A stretch of DNA of 64,000 bases, taken from assembly GCA_036322835.1 (NCBI GenBank), contig AP027304.1:1-64000 (forward strand), read 5' to 3'. The position numbers were made by a program, and so were the translations under genes. The stretch comes from Tenuifilaceae bacterium CYCD. Lineage in GTDB: Bacteria > Bacteroidota > Bacteroidia > Bacteroidales > Tenuifilaceae. Position 1 is the first letter of the stretch, and the number at the start of each line of letters is the position of its first letter. This document shows, in pieces, positions 1 to 10,227 of this stretch. A model generated the notes under the pieces. That model was not told the origin of the DNA and did no database searches. It saw only the letters and a program-made list of their open reading frames with translations.

Positions 1-536
1 TTAGGAACATGATGTACTCCGCTCAACTCGATGGGATGGGGCCATTCTCTATCCGCTACCCACGAGGCAATGGCGTTATGGTGGATTGGAAAAAACCTTT
101 TCAAAAACTTGATATTGGAAAAGGCCGAGTTCTTCGACAAGGTAGTGAAATCGCACTGCTCACTATTGGTCACATTGGAAATATGGCTGCAAAGGCTACC
201 GAAATGCTTGAAGCCGAAGGAATTAGTGTTTACCACGCCGATATGCGCTTTGCAAAACCTTTAGATATAGGGATTTTAAAATATGTTGGTGAAAACTTCA
301 AGGCGGTAATAACCGTTGAAGATGGCTGTCTACCCGGAGGTTTCGGAAGCGCCATTCTCGAATGGCTAAACGACAATGGTTATTCAACAAAAGTTGTTCG
401 GCTTGGAATTCCCGATTCATTTATTGAGCACGGCACACAGCAGCAGCTATACTCCGATTGCGGTTATGATATTGAAAATATTTATCAGACGGCTAAAAAA
501 TACTCGCCCCATAAGGTTAATATGAAAGTTATCTAA
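1..536 (+). CDS. dxs: 1-deoxy-D-xylulose-5-phosphate synthase, C-terminal part (5' end outside window)
   Basis: This is the C-terminal ~178 residues of DXS, which condenses pyruvate and glyceraldehyde 3-phosphate in the first step of the MEP isoprenoid pathway. The frame (codons from position 3) is open to the left edge, so the ATG at 9 is internal. The visible part begins in the central transketolase domain with the family motif GPFSIRYPRGNG and continues through the C-terminal transketolase domain (ITVEDG...GGFGSAILEW; LGIPDSFIEHGTQ). The enzyme is normally about 620-640 aa, so roughly 450 residues lie upstream. The protein ends at a TAA and is followed by a tRNA-Leu gene with its own promoter. 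Confidence 0.95.
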   Translation, partial: RNMMYSAQLDGMGPFSIRYPRGNGVMVDWKKPFQKLDIGKGRVLRQGSEIALLTIGHIGNMAAKATEMLEAEGISVYHADMRFAKPLDIGILKYVGENFKAVITVEDGCLPGGFGSAILEWLNDNGYSTKVVRLGIPDSFIEHGTQQQLYSDCGYDIENIYQTAKKYSPHKVNMKVI

Positions 537-567
537 TAAAAAATTGGATATTCCTATTTTTTGAATT

Positions 568-601
568 TTGTTGTCGAATTAAAATAAACTTTATATCTTC
601 G
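568..601 (+). promoter_or_regulatory. Bacteroidota-type promoter for tRNA-Leu
   Basis: A TTGTTG element at 568-573 is followed after 20 bp by TATCTTCG (594-601), close to the Bacteroidota sigma consensus TTTG/TAnnTTTG. It lies 25 bp before the tRNA. The match is by eye. Confidence 0.55.
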
Positions 602-626
602 CACCCCGAAAGTTCATTCAAATTAT

Positions 627-710
627 GCCCGGATGGCGGAATTGGTAGACGCGCTGGTCTCAAACACCAGTGAGCTCACCCTCGTGCCGGTTCGATCCCG
701 GCTCCGGGTA
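627..710 (+). tRNA. tRNA-Leu (anticodon CAA)
   Basis: An 84-nt class II tRNA. The acceptor stem GCCCGGA pairs with TCCGGGT, the anticodon stem CTGGT/ACCAG encloses the loop CTCAAAC giving anticodon CAA (reads UUG), and a short variable arm precedes the T arm containing GGTTCGATCCC. The discriminator is A and CCA is not encoded. A hairpin terminator follows. Confidence 0.95.
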
Positions 711-720
711 CAACACAAGA

Positions 721-745
721 AGCCCTCATTACGAGGGCTTTTTTA
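721..745 (+). terminator. Rho-independent terminator after tRNA-Leu
   Basis: AGCCCTC pairs with GAGGGCT across a 5-nt loop, followed by a T run. Confidence 0.85.
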
Positions 746-911
746 TTATCGGGCCCTCCGAACTCTAATAATTCATATAACAAACACAGTAATATAAAAA
801 AATTAATATTTATTAAAAAGTGTTATTTTTTTAGGGTTTTATATACTACGTGTATCTACTTATAAAGAAATCCTTAAATTTATTTTTTTAGTGGCTCCTA
901 AAAATCAAAGG

Positions 912-3900
912 ATGAAAAAAACGATTTTATTGATTCTCCTTGCATTGATTCAGTTTTTTTGCTTTGGCCAAAACTACAGAATCAATCACTACTCAATAAA
1001 TCAAGGACTATCTCAAAGTGTTGTATACACTATATTTCAGGATAGCAGAGGTTTTATTTGGGTAGGCACTCAGGACGGGTTAAACCGATTCGATGGCTAT
1101 ACATTTATAAAATATCTTCATAATCCAACCGACTCCAACTCAATTTCCGACAGTTGGATATACTCTATTACAGAGGACAAAGAGGGAAATCTTTGGATAG
1201 GAACTCGCCGAGGCCTAAACAGGTTTGATTTTTCTAAAAACAAATTCACCAGATACATTCACACGCCTGAAAATGAAAACGATCCCTATCGGGATAATGT
1301 TTACGGATGCATTGCAGGCAACGATGGCCTTATCTACACCAACACACCACCCCTAATAAATACTTTTGATCCCCAAACAGGCAAGTACAAACACTTCAAA
1401 AATAGCGTAGGAGAAAACCCAAACGTAGAGGAGCAAACGCTTCCTATAATTATTGATAAAGATGGTGAGATTTGGGCTGGAACAACTTTTGGTTTAACAA
1501 AATTCAATCCTATTACAGGGAACTTTACAAACTACCAGCACAACCCATCCGATAGAAACACCATTAACGACAACTCCATACTTTCAATCTACGAAGATCT
1601 TCAAGGTAAAATATGGGTAGGAACTAAGCAAGGATTTAACATCTTTGATAAAATAAATAACACATTTAAAAGTTACTCCCTATTTGTAAACAATAATCCA
1701 GTTGAGATTCGAACTATAGTTCAAGATTTAAAGGGGGAGTACTGGATTGGAACTCAAAACAATAGAATTTTTAGAATAAGTTTCAATTCCAATCAAAAAA
1801 TGATCGTAGAAACACAGATTTCGTCGGGTGTGGAACAAAATGCGAGTCATCTTAATCACAGTACGGTTAATTCATTAGCCATCGATCGCTCTCACAACCT
1901 TTGGATTGGAACACTAAACGGCCTCGATAAAGCCGACCTAAAAGACCCACGTTTTAAACTTTACCGGAAATCTAAAGAATCAAATTCGGTTGATCTTCTT
2001 GATAATGTTATAGCATCGATATACAAACATAAAAATGGTGATATCTGGATAGGAAATTGGACCGCTGGACTAAATATCGTCAACAGAAAAACAAACAAAG
2101 TAACTCATTACTCATCAACACTATCCGGAAAGAACTACATCCCCAACAATTCTGTTCACGTTATTTTTGAATACAAGGATAACGAAATATGGATTGGAAC
2201 CCGTAATGGAATTTATGTTTTCAGCAACGACAGATTTGTTTCGCTGAACCAATTCTACAAAACAAATAAACTGCCAACATTCGAAAACAATAGAGTTTTC
2301 AGCATTGTTAAGGAACGCAACAACAATGTTTGGATTGCAACCCAGGGTGGACTATACTTTCTGGATATGAATAATTTCAACTTTCAAAATTATACTACCG
2401 ATACTCATGTTGATAGAAGAATCAGCGACAACCTAGTTTATACCTTAACCTTCGATTGTGACAGCAACCTATGGATTGCAACAAAAAATGGGCTCGATAA
2501 GTTCAATAGGAAAAGTAACAAAATAAGCCATATTCTTAGAGATGAAAAATCGACAAATACATTAACCGACAACTACTGCGTTTCGCTTTGCTACACTTCC
2601 GATTCAACACTTTGGATTGGTACCAAAAGTGGAATTAATCGACTTAACATAAAAACTAACAAATTCAATTACTACACCGAGGCCGATGGCTTAGCATCAA
2701 ATCTGGTTTACGAGATTATTCAGGACGATTTGGGCGATATGTGGTTTGGTACCGGAAAAGGTTTATCGCAATTGCGAAAGGGTGAAAAGAAGATTATCAC
2801 CTATAGCGAAGAAGATGGTTTACAGAGTCTTGAGTTCAACCTTCGCGCCAGCCACAAAAGCCACGATGGTGAAATCTTCTTTGGAGGAATGAACGGCATT
2901 AACTCATTCAATCCAAAAGAGTTATCGGATAATAAAAATATTCCTCCTATAGAATTTACTGCATTTCAGAAACAAAATAAGAATGGAAGCGAAAACATCC
3001 ACATAACCAATAACAGCAAAATTGTACTCAACTACAGTGATTTTGCTTTTTATGTTGAGTTTGCAGCATTGGAATATACCTGTCCCAACAAAAACCAGTA
3101 TGCCTATAAGTTCGATGGCGACAAACAGAACTGGATAAATAACGGTAACCGAAGATTTTTAACCTTCTCCAACATGACCCCGGGTCTTTATAAACTATGG
3201 ATAAAAGGTAGCAATAATGATAATGTCTGGAATGAAAATGGAACGTTTATAATTATCAGAATCAGACCACCCTGGTACAGAAGTACCTTAGCCTATATCA
3301 TTTATGTAATTATAATTATCACAACAATTATTACAGTTGTAAAATACCGCGAACGTGCCCTAAAAGAACAAAAAAGAGTTCTCGAAGAAAAAGTGGAAGA
3401 ACGCACAAAAGAAGTGGTAAGGCAAAAAAGTGAAATTCTTGAAAAAAATCACGAACTCGAAGAACAGAATCAGGAAATTATGAGCCAACGCGATTTGCTT
3501 TCGAGCCAGAATGAACGAATATCAAAACAAAATAAACAGATTAAGGATAGCATTCAGTATGCCAGTAGAATTCAATCAGCAATTTTACCAGCAACTTCAA
3601 TTTTAAATGATTTAAACTTTGGACATTTTCTTATTTATAGACCTAAAGACATTGTAAGTGGGGATTTTTACTGGTTTAAACAAATAGAAGACCACCTCCT
3701 AATAGCGGTAGCCGATTGTACAGGGCACGGTGTACCTGGAGCGTTTATGAGTATGCTAGGCAATGCCTTCCTAAATGAAATTGTTACCCATAATGATATT
3801 ACTAAAGCCAACGAGGTTTTAGATAGATTGAGAGAGCTTATCATTTCCTCCTTAAAGCAATCGGGAGAGGAAGCCGTTACTCGCGATGGTATGGATATTG

Positions 3901-4295
3901 CGTTTTGCGAGATTAATCTTAAAACCTTATCAATACAGTATGCTGGGGCTCACAACTCGCTCATCATAATTCGCAATAACGAATTAATTGAACTGCATGC
4001 CGATAGATACCCTGTTGGTCTTTATCACAAATCGTTAATGCCTTTTAATAACCACCAATTCCAGTTAATGAAAGGCGATAATTTATACATGTTCACCGAT
4101 GGAATTTTCGATCAGTTTGGAGGTGAATATGGAAGTAAGTTCATGTATAAACAGTTAAAAAATCTTCTAATAGAAACTAATCAACTTCCAATGGAATCTC
4201 AAAAAAAAGAGATCGAAAAAAATGTAGATGATTGGATGAGAAACGAGTATGAACAAATAGATGATATTACTATGCTAGGAATGAGAATTCTCTAA
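912..4295 (+). CDS. Two-component-type propeller sensor fused to SpoIIE/PP2C phosphatase
   Basis: About 1127 aa. A signal peptide (MKKTILLILLALIQFFCFG) supports the ATG at 912 over an upstream in-frame GTG at 891. Repeated WIGT-type blades (Reg_prop, roughly residues 40-660) build a periplasmic propeller. A Y_Y_Y domain follows (~680-780), then one membrane helix (~790-812), a charged coiled coil (~815-885) and a cytoplasmic SpoIIE-type serine phosphatase (~900-1127). The metal-binding aspartate motifs SGDFYWF, VADCTGHG, FTDGIFDQ and DDITMLGM are all present. The architecture suggests an extracellular signal controls dephosphorylation of an anti-anti-sigma-like or SiaC-like partner. The substrate is unknown and no kinase is adjacent. 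Confidence 0.9.
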   Translation: MKKTILLILLALIQFFCFGQNYRINHYSINQGLSQSVVYTIFQDSRGFIWVGTQDGLNRFDGYTFIKYLHNPTDSNSISDSWIYSITEDKEGNLWIGTRRGLNRFDFSKNKFTRYIHTPENENDPYRDNVYGCIAGNDGLIYTNTPPLINTFDPQTGKYKHFKNSVGENPNVEEQTLPIIIDKDGEIWAGTTFGLTKFNPITGNFTNYQHNPSDRNTINDNSILSIYEDLQGKIWVGTKQGFNIFDKINNTFKSYSLFVNNNPVEIRTIVQDLKGEYWIGTQNNRIFRISFNSNQKMIVETQISSGVEQNASHLNHSTVNSLAIDRSHNLWIGTLNGLDKADLKDPRFKLYRKSKESNSVDLLDNVIASIYKHKNGDIWIGNWTAGLNIVNRKTNKVTHYSSTLSGKNYIPNNSVHVIFEYKDNEIWIGTRNGIYVFSNDRFVSLNQFYKTNKLPTFENNRVFSIVKERNNNVWIATQGGLYFLDMNNFNFQNYTTDTHVDRRISDNLVYTLTFDCDSNLWIATKNGLDKFNRKSNKISHILRDEKSTNTLTDNYCVSLCYTSDSTLWIGTKSGINRLNIKTNKFNYYTEADGLASNLVYEIIQDDLGDMWFGTGKGLSQLRKGEKKIITYSEEDGLQSLEFNLRASHKSHDGEIFFGGMNGINSFNPKELSDNKNIPPIEFTAFQKQNKNGSENIHITNNSKIVLNYSDFAFYVEFAALEYTCPNKNQYAYKFDGDKQNWINNGNRRFLTFSNMTPGLYKLWIKGSNNDNVWNENGTFIIIRIRPPWYRSTLAYIIYVIIIITTIITVVKYRERALKEQKRVLEEKVEERTKEVVRQKSEILEKNHELEEQNQEIMSQRDLLSSQNERISKQNKQIKDSIQYASRIQSAILPATSILNDLNFGHFLIYRPKDIVSGDFYWFKQIEDHLLIAVADCTGHGVPGAFMSMLGNAFLNEIVTHNDITKANEVLDRLRELIISSLKQSGEEAVTRDGMDIAFCEINLKTLSIQYAGAHNSLIIIRNNELIELHADRYPVGLYHKSLMPFNNHQFQLMKGDNLYMFTDGIFDQFGGEYGSKFMYKQLKNLLIETNQLPMESQKKEIEKNVDDWMRNEYEQIDDITMLGMRIL

Positions 4296-4330
4296 CTCCT
4301 AAAGTATATATCTATCCCAAAAAAATTATT

Positions 4331-4366
4331 ACCCCTATTGGTTTCTCTCTTTAGGGGTTGATTTTT
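4331..4366 (+). terminator. Probable terminator after the SpoIIE sensor
   Basis: ACCCCTA (4331-4337) pairs with TAGGGGT (4352-4358), with a T-rich tract after it. The 14-nt loop is long. Confidence 0.55.
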
Positions 4367-4462
4367 TCTTTAAAAAAATCAGTTTTATTTAGCATTTGTG
4401 CAATCATATTCCATATATTTATTGGGTCAAATTAAGCCATTGAATAACATCCATATAACCCA

Positions 4463-5122
4463 ATGAACTTCATCAATTTTCATTGCCATAAGCCCAATCT
4501 CTGCAACAAAGGGATTGGATTATATTCACTTAATGTGGATGATATTGTTAATGAACAAGTCCCCGAAAACTGTACCATTGGAATTCATCCCTGGCAATGC
4601 GAGCATCCCGATATTGATGAGTGGATTCGGCAAATGGATTATTTAGTACAAAGCCCAAATGTCTTGGCCATTGGCGAAATTGGTCTCGACAGACTTAAAG
4701 GAGGAAATCTTGATCTGCAAACCCAAATTTTAGTTGCACAGGTTGAAATTGCACAGAAAGTTAATAAACCAATAATCATACACTGCGTTCGGGCATGGAG
4801 CGAATTAATAAAATCACTATCGAACCCAAAGTATAAAACGGTAAAGAAAGCCATTCACGGATTTAGAGGAAAAGCCGACATGGCCAAGCAACTTGTAATG
4901 CAGGACTACTACCTATCGTTCGGCTCAATCCTTGTTGATCCTACTCCAGAACTGGCCGAATCGCTAACAATGGTTCCTTTGAATAGGCTATTTTTCGAAA
5001 CCGACACCTCGGAAATGCCAATAGGAGAAGTGTACTCTGCAGCATCGGATATACTCGACATACCAATTGAAGAGCTACTCCAAGAAACCGAAAAAAATTT
5101 TACTGAGTTTTTCAATAGATAG
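4463..5122 (+). CDS. TatD family metal-dependent hydrolase
   Basis: 219 aa, shorter than the usual ~260 aa. The N-terminal HCH metal motif, GEIGLD (Glu ligand), PIIIHC (His ligand) and FFETDT (terminal Asp) are the TatD-type amidohydrolase signature residues. Family members are Mg-dependent DNases involved in DNA repair or turnover, though many remain uncharacterised. It precedes tcdA by about 100 bp, on the same strand. The compact size puts it among the short TatD paralogues common in Bacteroidota, so the exact substrate is uncertain. Confidence 0.85.
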   Translation: MNFINFHCHKPNLCNKGIGLYSLNVDDIVNEQVPENCTIGIHPWQCEHPDIDEWIRQMDYLVQSPNVLAIGEIGLDRLKGGNLDLQTQILVAQVEIAQKVNKPIIIHCVRAWSELIKSLSNPKYKTVKKAIHGFRGKADMAKQLVMQDYYLSFGSILVDPTPELAESLTMVPLNRLFFETDTSEMPIGEVYSAASDILDIPIEELLQETEKNFTEFFNR

Positions 5123-5224
5123 CAGTCTCCATTTCTAAACTTTACGCACCACTCTAAATCATCTCATTTTTCAAATCTCAATATCTTTATTGATATTTGC
5201 CACGTATTTACAAAACTCTAAATT

Positions 5225-5941
5225 ATGGACTGGCTTGAGCGGACGGAATTACTGCTAGGGAAAGAACAGGTATCAAAACTAAGTAGCAAACACGTTTTGG
5301 TTGTAGGACTCGGAGGTGTTGGCGCTTACGCTGCCGAACAAATTTGCAGAGCTGGCATTGGTCAAATGACTATAGTAGATGGCGATACCATTCATCTCAC
5401 CAATATAAACCGCCAACTTCCTGCGCTAAATAGCACAATAGGCTTACCCAAAGCGGAATATCTTGGGAAAAGATTACTGGATATCAATCCAAACTTAAAA
5501 CTTCATATCATTCAAGAATATTTAAGGGATGAAAGAATGAAAGAAGTTCTCTCCCAGCACTACGATTATGTGGTTGATGCCATTGATACACTTTCTCCTA
5601 AAATTTTTCTCATAAATGACGCCTACAAGAATGGGCTTAGAGTTGTGAGTTCAATGGGTAGCGGAGGGAAACTCAATCCTGCAAAAGTTCAAATTGCCGA
5701 TATTTCAGAATCGCATAACTGCCCACTAGCTCGCATTTTGAGAAAAAGACTTCACCGATTGGGCATTCGCACTGGCATAAAAGTAGTATACTCACCAGAA
5801 GAAGTACCAGAAAATGCCACTCGCCCATGCGAGGGTGAACCAAACAAGAAAACTACCGTAGGAACAATATCCTATATGCCTCCAATATTTGGCTGTTTTA
5901 TAGCATCAGTGGTGATTAGGGATTTACTAGCGGACTCTTGA
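5225..5941 (+). CDS. tcdA: tRNA threonylcarbamoyladenosine dehydratase (ThiF/E1-like)
   Basis: 238 aa. TcdA (YgdL/CsdL) dehydrates N6-threonylcarbamoyladenosine at position 37 of ANN-decoding tRNAs to the cyclic form using ATP. The nucleotide-binding loop VVGLGGVGAYAAEQICRAGI, followed by DGDTIHLTNINRQ and DAIDTLSPK, is the E1-like adenylation fold, and RKRLHRLGI plus the late CEGEPNKKTTVGT segment fit TcdA rather than ThiF or MoeB. No zinc-binding double CxxC is present, as expected for TcdA. The 3' end overlaps the convergent downstream gene by 26 bp. Confidence 0.9.
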   Translation: MDWLERTELLLGKEQVSKLSSKHVLVVGLGGVGAYAAEQICRAGIGQMTIVDGDTIHLTNINRQLPALNSTIGLPKAEYLGKRLLDINPNLKLHIIQEYLRDERMKEVLSQHYDYVVDAIDTLSPKIFLINDAYKNGLRVVSSMGSGGKLNPAKVQIADISESHNCPLARILRKRLHRLGIRTGIKVVYSPEEVPENATRPCEGEPNKKTTVGTISYMPPIFGCFIASVVIRDLLADS

Positions 5942-7097
5942 AAAGTGGAAAAACTGTTGGCAATTCAGGGAATAACCACTTTCCATCCCGGTACTTTATT
6001 TCTGGGAAATTTATATTCTGAGAGTTCAACAAGCTGTATGTATCAGTTTTGAACTCGGTGAACAGCGAATCGTCCGTAGTATTGAAATATTGTTTACTTA
6101 TTGGTGCATATTCCACAACTGGCAGTACCTGATATAGCCGTTTTAAATCCCTAAATGGCGTATGAACCCAAACAGGGATATAACCTGTGCCAGTAATTTG
6201 GGTTTTACCCACTTCATTCTTTGCCAACTGAACAAAAGTAATAACGCCCCCATTACAATACCGTTTACGCTGATTCGACACAAAATTCCCCAACGAGTAA
6301 ACAACAACCTGGCCAATTGTACTATCGGTGTCGAGGGTTGCCTCCATACGTTGTATAACATGTGGATGTGAACCAATAATTATACGAACGCCTATACCTT
6401 TCATAAATTCGGCAAGCTTAATCTGAGTTTTAGATGGATTTGTTTCGTACTCGTTACCCCAATGAATAAAAACTATCACCTCATCAACCCCCATATTTCT
6501 TGTTTTCTCAACATCTGCTCTGATTATTGCCGTATCAATTAAATTAACAATTACAGGCGATGGAACTGGAATTCCATTTGTCCCATAGGTATAATTTAGC
6601 AAGCCGAGCTTAAACCCATTTTTCTCAACAATTAAAGGGTTATTTAATTCGCGATTTGCTGAGTCCAAGAAAGTTCCTGTATGAGGAATCCCTTTTTGGT
6701 TTAACACCTCTATCGTTCTTATTATTCCATCCTTCCCTCTATCGGCGGAGTGGTTATTTGCATTAACTAAAACATCAACCCCTGCGCCCATAAGTCCATC
6801 AACTAAATCATCGGGCGAACTGAACTGTGGATAACCGGAATACGGCTTACCAGCCAGCGTAACCTCCAAATTAGCAATTGCAATATCGGCATAAGAAAAT
6901 ACTTGTTTAATTCGAGTAAATACACTATCGTAACTATACGTTCCTGTTTTTTCGTCGAAGGCCGACGTAATTTGAGGGGAATGACCCATTACATCGCCTA
7001 AAAATAGTAAGTTGAGAGTGCTATTGCCCGGTTTTTGTGCTTTAGCACTTAAACAGATAGCAGCGAAAAGTATTAGTAGAAAAGTAAAGTTTTTCAT
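5916..7097 (-). CDS. CapA family protein (poly-gamma-glutamate synthesis-like metallophosphatase fold)
   Basis: 393 aa from the ATG at 7097, which gives a clean signal peptide (MKNFTFLLILFAAICLSAKAQ); a further in-frame start lies 7 codons upstream. The PGA_cap fold is shown by LLFLGDVMGH near the mature N terminus, ANLEVTL, VNANNHSADRGKDGI and later HWGNEY and GSHPHVIQ, which supply the Asp/Asn/His metal ligands of the calcineurin-like family. CapA proteins are linked to capsule or peptidoglycan-associated polymers, but most are of unknown substrate. It is exported and stands alone, with a terminator-like hairpin separating it from the M16 protease. Confidence 0.85.
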   Translation of the reverse strand: MKNFTFLLILFAAICLSAKAQKPGNSTLNLLFLGDVMGHSPQITSAFDEKTGTYSYDSVFTRIKQVFSYADIAIANLEVTLAGKPYSGYPQFSSPDDLVDGLMGAGVDVLVNANNHSADRGKDGIIRTIEVLNQKGIPHTGTFLDSANRELNNPLIVEKNGFKLGLLNYTYGTNGIPVPSPVIVNLIDTAIIRADVEKTRNMGVDEVIVFIHWGNEYETNPSKTQIKLAEFMKGIGVRIIIGSHPHVIQRMEATLDTDSTIGQVVVYSLGNFVSNQRKRYCNGGVITFVQLAKNEVGKTQITGTGYIPVWVHTPFRDLKRLYQVLPVVEYAPISKQYFNTTDDSLFTEFKTDTYSLLNSQNINFPEIKYRDGKWLFPELPTVFPLFKSPLVNP

Positions 7098-7162
7098 ATA
7101 AACCGTATTAATGTACAAATATAGTATTCCAAAATCACTTTAACCCATAATAGTTTAAACAA

Positions 7163-7188
7163 AAAGGGGCATCGTAGGATGCCCCTTT
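7163..7188 (-). terminator. Terminator downstream of the M16 protease gene
   Basis: Eleven-bp stem AAAGGGGCATC/GATGCCCCTTT with a 4-nt loop. On the minus strand it is followed by a T-rich run, placing it just after the protease stop codon. Confidence 0.8.
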
Positions 7189-7206
7189 CCGTAAGGTATA
7201 AATATT

Positions 7207-10023
7207 TTACTTTTGTTCTTCAGGAATCATTACAACCTCAACAATATTCCCTTGGCTAAACATTTTATTGGCAAATGCTTTGATCATCTCAGCATTAACA
7301 GATTTTACCACATCTAGATAGTTGGTATTTTTGTCAACGCCGGTTTTATACTTTTCACGTATAACATTCAACCAATACTTATTTTCGCGTTGATTCTGAT
7401 CGTACTGTTTAATCATGAATTCCTTAGCCTTATTTAAGTCATCCTCAAGAGGGCCATTGGCTTTAATTTTTTCAATCTCAGCATAAATAATTCCCATGAG
7501 TTTTTCTCTCATATTAGGATCGGTATCGAACATCATCATTAAATCATACGATTCTACAGGGAATTTGCTGATTGACATCCCAACCTGAACGCCATAGGAG
7601 CCACCTTCCTTCTCGCGTACTTCTTCAAGATAACGATTTTGAAGTATTGAATTCATGTAACTTGCTAAAACTAAATTCTCAAGGCTGTACTTTGCATCGC
7701 CAGTTAAAGCAATATAAATTGATGCTTTGGGAGTTTGAAGTGACTTCTTAAATATATTGGAAATCTTACCTTTTGGCTCTCTCACACCATTATCCTTAGG
7801 GGTATCGTCTCTTTTTAAAGTTGGCAATCCGCCAATATATTTTTCGAGCAAACCCTTAGCCTCTTCGGCCTTGATATTTCCAGTAAATACGAATGTAAAG
7901 TCTGACGCATCGGCAAAACGATTCTTATAGAAATCCATCGTAGAATTAAACTCAACCTTATTGAAGAAATCCATATTTTGAGGCATAACCCGAGGGTTAT
8001 GGTTTGCCATGGCAACAGTAATACTATCATTGAAAGCCATGCTAGGATCTGCAGAGGCATTAGCCATATATGCTTTAATACGTCCCATATAGGTATTAAA
8101 TCCTTCGGCATCCTGCCTTGGTGATGTAAAGTATAAATAAACCAATTGCAGCATTGTTTCAAAATCCTTAGGGGAAGCGCTACCATTGAAACCTTCAAAA
8201 TCCTCACCAATGACTGGTCTTACATTAACAATTTTCCCAGCAAGCATCTTATCTAAATCGGGCTTCGAAAATTCTCCAACTCCTACGTTAGAAATAATGG
8301 ATGCGGCCATAGTAGCCGATGGCAATGATTTATTATCGGCTAAGGATAAACCGCCTTGACTAAACGCAGATAAAGCAATTTCATCTTCCTTGAAGTTGGT
8401 TTCTTTAACAATTACCTTTGCCCCATTGGATAGTTCAAATTCTGTAGTTCCAAAAATATTATTTGAATTAGTTTTCACAACTTTACCTGGGTTAGCAACA
8501 CTTTCAACCAAAGGTTTGTTGGAAACTTTATCTACATAGGCTTCAATATTCTCTGCCTTAACCTCTTTCAATGCGTTTAAAACTGCATCCTCTGTAGGCA
8601 TTACAAGACCATCCTTTTTAGGACCTTCAACGGTAATTACCATATTGTTCTCAGTAATTAATTTGGCAGCAACAGCATTAACATCTTCAATTTTAATAGA
8701 AGGTATTATTCCATTGGCAAAAGCAAACTCAAACTCAATTCCTGGAATTGGAGTACCATCAAGGAAATTACCAACTGCTTCCCAAACATACTTTTGATTC
8801 TTTTGTTTGTCTTTCTCTTTCAGTTGATTTTCTAAATCACGAAGATAATCGGCTTTTGCCCTATCTAGTTCTGACGCGGCAAAGCCAAAACGTTTAACAC
8901 GTTCAGCCTCCCGAACCACACCTTTAACTCCTTCAAGCATTGCATCGTTCTTTAGTGCGGCAAAAAACATAAATGCGCTTTTTGTACGAACCATATCGGT
9001 CATAGTAGAAATTGCAAAAACGTAGGGAGGATTTGGCTTTTGGGTAATTTCACTTAAACGCGACGAAAGCATTGAGGAAATAAGATCCTTAATCATCTTA
9101 TCTCTCAAATAACCAATGTTCTTTGCATCCTTTGGTGTTGCATCGTGCTTATAGTAAATATTTAGTGTTGTGTTGCTAGCCTCAGGGTCTGATGCGATTC
9201 CTATAAGAGGTTGATCATTATCAGGCAACTCGAAGAATTCTCTGGTTGCTGGATTTACTGGTTTTGCAATATCGGCAAACAAGGTTTTGATTTTGGCTTC
9301 GATCTGGTCAACATCTATATCGCCAATAATTACAATTGATTGTAGATCGGGACGATACCATTTAGCATAGTAATCCTTTATTTCTTGGTGTTTGAAATTG
9401 TTAATCACATTAATATCGCCAATAACATCACGGATGGCATACTTTGATCCTTTATAAATGATAGGTCTTACCTGATTATCCATTCTAAATTCAGGGCTAC
9501 GTCTTGTACGCCACTCCTCACGAATAACGCCTCTTTCATTATCAATTTCTTGAGGATCTAAAGAAATACAGTTTGACCAATCGTGAAGCACCAACAATGC
9601 GCTATCGATAATACCATCCCGCGTTGTAGGAACATCAGATAGGTTATAAACAGTTTCATCTAGCGATGTAAATGCGTTGATATTATAGCCAAACTTAACG
9701 CCAACAGTTTCGAAATAGTTAATAATGCCTTTCCCTGGAAAATTTTTAGTTCCATTGAAAGCCATGTGCTCAAGGAAGTGCGCCAATCCGTTTTGGCTAT
9801 CCTCTTCCAGAATTGCACCAACATTCTGTGCAATATAGAACTCGGCACGTTGCTTTGGCTCCGTATTCTTACGGATGTAATACGTTAATCCATTATCCAA
9901 TTTTCCATAGCGAAAATTTTTGTCAACAGGAACTGGAGTGCTCCAATCGATTTGTCCCTTTGCGCTAAAGCCCAAAAGACAGACCAGCAAAAAGGATGAA
10001 AAAAACTTAATACTTCTTATCAT
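7207..10023 (-). CDS. M16 family zinc metallopeptidase (insulinase/pitrilysin type), secreted
   Basis: 938 aa with an N-terminal signal peptide (cleavage near SAKG/Q). The inverted zinc motif HFLEH occupies residues 82-86 and the downstream Glu ligand lies in the NERGVIREE segment. The protein has the four-domain M16 length, with an active N-terminal half and a second, inactive-type half containing the R/Y pair region (SYGVQVGM). Such proteins degrade peptides in the periplasm or at the outer membrane of Bacteroidota. It is transcribed alone from an AT-rich upstream region and ends at a strong hairpin. The peptide substrate cannot be told from sequence. Confidence 0.93.
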   Translation of the reverse strand: MIRSIKFFSSFLLVCLLGFSAKGQIDWSTPVPVDKNFRYGKLDNGLTYYIRKNTEPKQRAEFYIAQNVGAILEEDSQNGLAHFLEHMAFNGTKNFPGKGIINYFETVGVKFGYNINAFTSLDETVYNLSDVPTTRDGIIDSALLVLHDWSNCISLDPQEIDNERGVIREEWRTRRSPEFRMDNQVRPIIYKGSKYAIRDVIGDINVINNFKHQEIKDYYAKWYRPDLQSIVIIGDIDVDQIEAKIKTLFADIAKPVNPATREFFELPDNDQPLIGIASDPEASNTTLNIYYKHDATPKDAKNIGYLRDKMIKDLISSMLSSRLSEITQKPNPPYVFAISTMTDMVRTKSAFMFFAALKNDAMLEGVKGVVREAERVKRFGFAASELDRAKADYLRDLENQLKEKDKQKNQKYVWEAVGNFLDGTPIPGIEFEFAFANGIIPSIKIEDVNAVAAKLITENNMVITVEGPKKDGLVMPTEDAVLNALKEVKAENIEAYVDKVSNKPLVESVANPGKVVKTNSNNIFGTTEFELSNGAKVIVKETNFKEDEIALSAFSQGGLSLADNKSLPSATMAASIISNVGVGEFSKPDLDKMLAGKIVNVRPVIGEDFEGFNGSASPKDFETMLQLVYLYFTSPRQDAEGFNTYMGRIKAYMANASADPSMAFNDSITVAMANHNPRVMPQNMDFFNKVEFNSTMDFYKNRFADASDFTFVFTGNIKAEEAKGLLEKYIGGLPTLKRDDTPKDNGVREPKGKISNIFKKSLQTPKASIYIALTGDAKYSLENLVLASYMNSILQNRYLEEVREKEGGSYGVQVGMSISKFPVESYDLMMMFDTDPNMREKLMGIIYAEIEKIKANGPLEDDLNKAKEFMIKQYDQNQRENKYWLNVIREKYKTGVDKNTNYLDVVKSVNAEMIKAFANKMFSQGNIVEVVMIPEEQK

Positions 10024-10171
10024 TTTAATTTAAAGTTTAATGAAACATTTATTATATATATCAAAAGTAAAAATTTTACATAAGAATGATATAAAAACAA
10101 CAAAAATTAACATTTATTGTAACATCTATTCATTTTTATAGTTAATCACAGAAATGCTTGATTATAGAAAA

Positions 10172-10203
10172 CAAAAAACTCTTCTATAAACATGGAAGAG
10201 TTT
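10172..10203 (-). terminator. Terminator for the DUF4293 gene
   Basis: AAACTCTTC (10176-10184) pairs with GAAGAGTTT (10195-10203). Read on the minus strand it ends in six T. Confidence 0.75.
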
Positions 10204-10227
10204 CGTAAATTCAATTGAATTTAATGT

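Noticed and set aside
9-536. Start of dxs at 9
   Set aside because: The frame is open to the left edge and the DXS sequence is already mid-domain, so the ATG is internal.
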